Assembly (NCBI GenBank): GCA_964472715.1 | Contig: CAYYMT010000056.1 | Location: 1 to 23,130, forward strand | DNA: 23,130 bases | Source of the DNA: JAFGTP01 sp964472715 | Lineage (GTDB): Bacteria; Fidelibacterota; UBA2242; JAFGTP01 | Direction of reading: 5' to 3' | Part shown: positions 23,098-23,130 of the stretch, piece by piece | How the letters are laid out: each line of letters begins with the position of its first letter | Numbering within the stretch: the stretch's first letter is position 1 | Translations under genes and position numbers: made by a program | The notes under the pieces: generated by a model | Told to the model about the DNA's origin: nothing | Seen by the model: only the letters and a program-made list of their open reading frames with translations | The model's database searches: none

Positions 23098-23130
23098 GTC
23101 GTCCTGTAGGTATGCTTGTGGTTTTTAGGG

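Noticed and set aside
22862..23128. Long plus-strand frame running through the end of the dipeptidase into the edge
   Set aside because: It overlaps the true dipeptidase frame and then reads through the palindromic repeat.
1..23130. CRISPR array, tRNA, rRNA, transposase or phage genes
   Set aside because: No regularly spaced repeats, cloverleaf-like segments or recognisable transposase/integrase motifs were seen by eye. A tRNAscan or CRISPR search would be needed to exclude them fully.

Overview
The window looks like a metagenome-assembled scaffold of an anaerobic, AT-leaning Gram-negative bacterium, most likely of the FCB side of the tree (Bacteroidota, Calditrichota or Neomarinimicrobiota-like); this placement is an inference. 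Supporting signs are a TonB-dependent receptor with a carboxypeptidase-regulatory-like front domain, several exported lipoproteins, a LytS/LytTR pair with a periplasmic TPR sensor, a eukaryote-like lysine-ketoglutarate reductase, and many oxygen-sensitive or redox proteins (two radical SAM enzymes, a C_GCAxxG_C_C protein, a CGGC protein, a CoA-disulfide-reductase-like flavoprotein). There are three 100-N gaps. Two of them are flanked by identical copies of exactly 55 bases, the mark of unmerged k-mer overlaps; the genome is probably continuous there once one copy and the Ns are removed.

Layout. 1-862 (-): start of a lysine-ketoglutarate reductase/saccharopine-dehydrogenase-type gene, running off the left edge. 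1162-3257 (+): an unusual fusion of a parvulin-type prolyl isomerase, an anaerobic sulfatase-maturase-like radical SAM/SPASM enzyme and a SEC-C zinc motif, cut by the first gap. 3407-5943 (-): LytTR response regulator and its TPR/LytS-type sensor kinase. 6298-7082 (+): a probably flavinylated FMN-binding lipoprotein overlapping a C_GCAxxG_C_C redox protein, ending in a terminator shared with the convergent flavoprotein disulfide reductase (7146-8507, -). 8599-9822 (-): MFS transporter. 9892-12671 (-): a tight operon of radical SAM protein, ArsP_2-type metal exporter, CGGC protein and PPOX-fold flavoprotein.

12718-13414 (-): a complete small transcription unit. It has a consensus sigma70-type promoter with one palindromic operator in the spacer and a second at the start site, two small Gly/Arg-rich MPxGD paralogues (the first only 57 aa), and a terminator. 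Divergent from it, 13727-16815 (+) encodes a TonB-dependent receptor and a translationally linked lipoprotein. 16812-19174 (-) holds dUTPase, a U32 family protein and an RmlC-like epimerase. 19325-20478 (-) holds a small exported protein and a TorF-type porin. 20994-23040 (+) holds a lipoprotein with Cys-rich internal repeats and an M19 membrane dipeptidase.

The best candidates for something new are the isomerase/maturase/SEC-C fusion, the twin-operator MPxGD operon with its neighbouring radical SAM-metal exporter operon, and the paired flavin lipoprotein/C_GCAxxG module.
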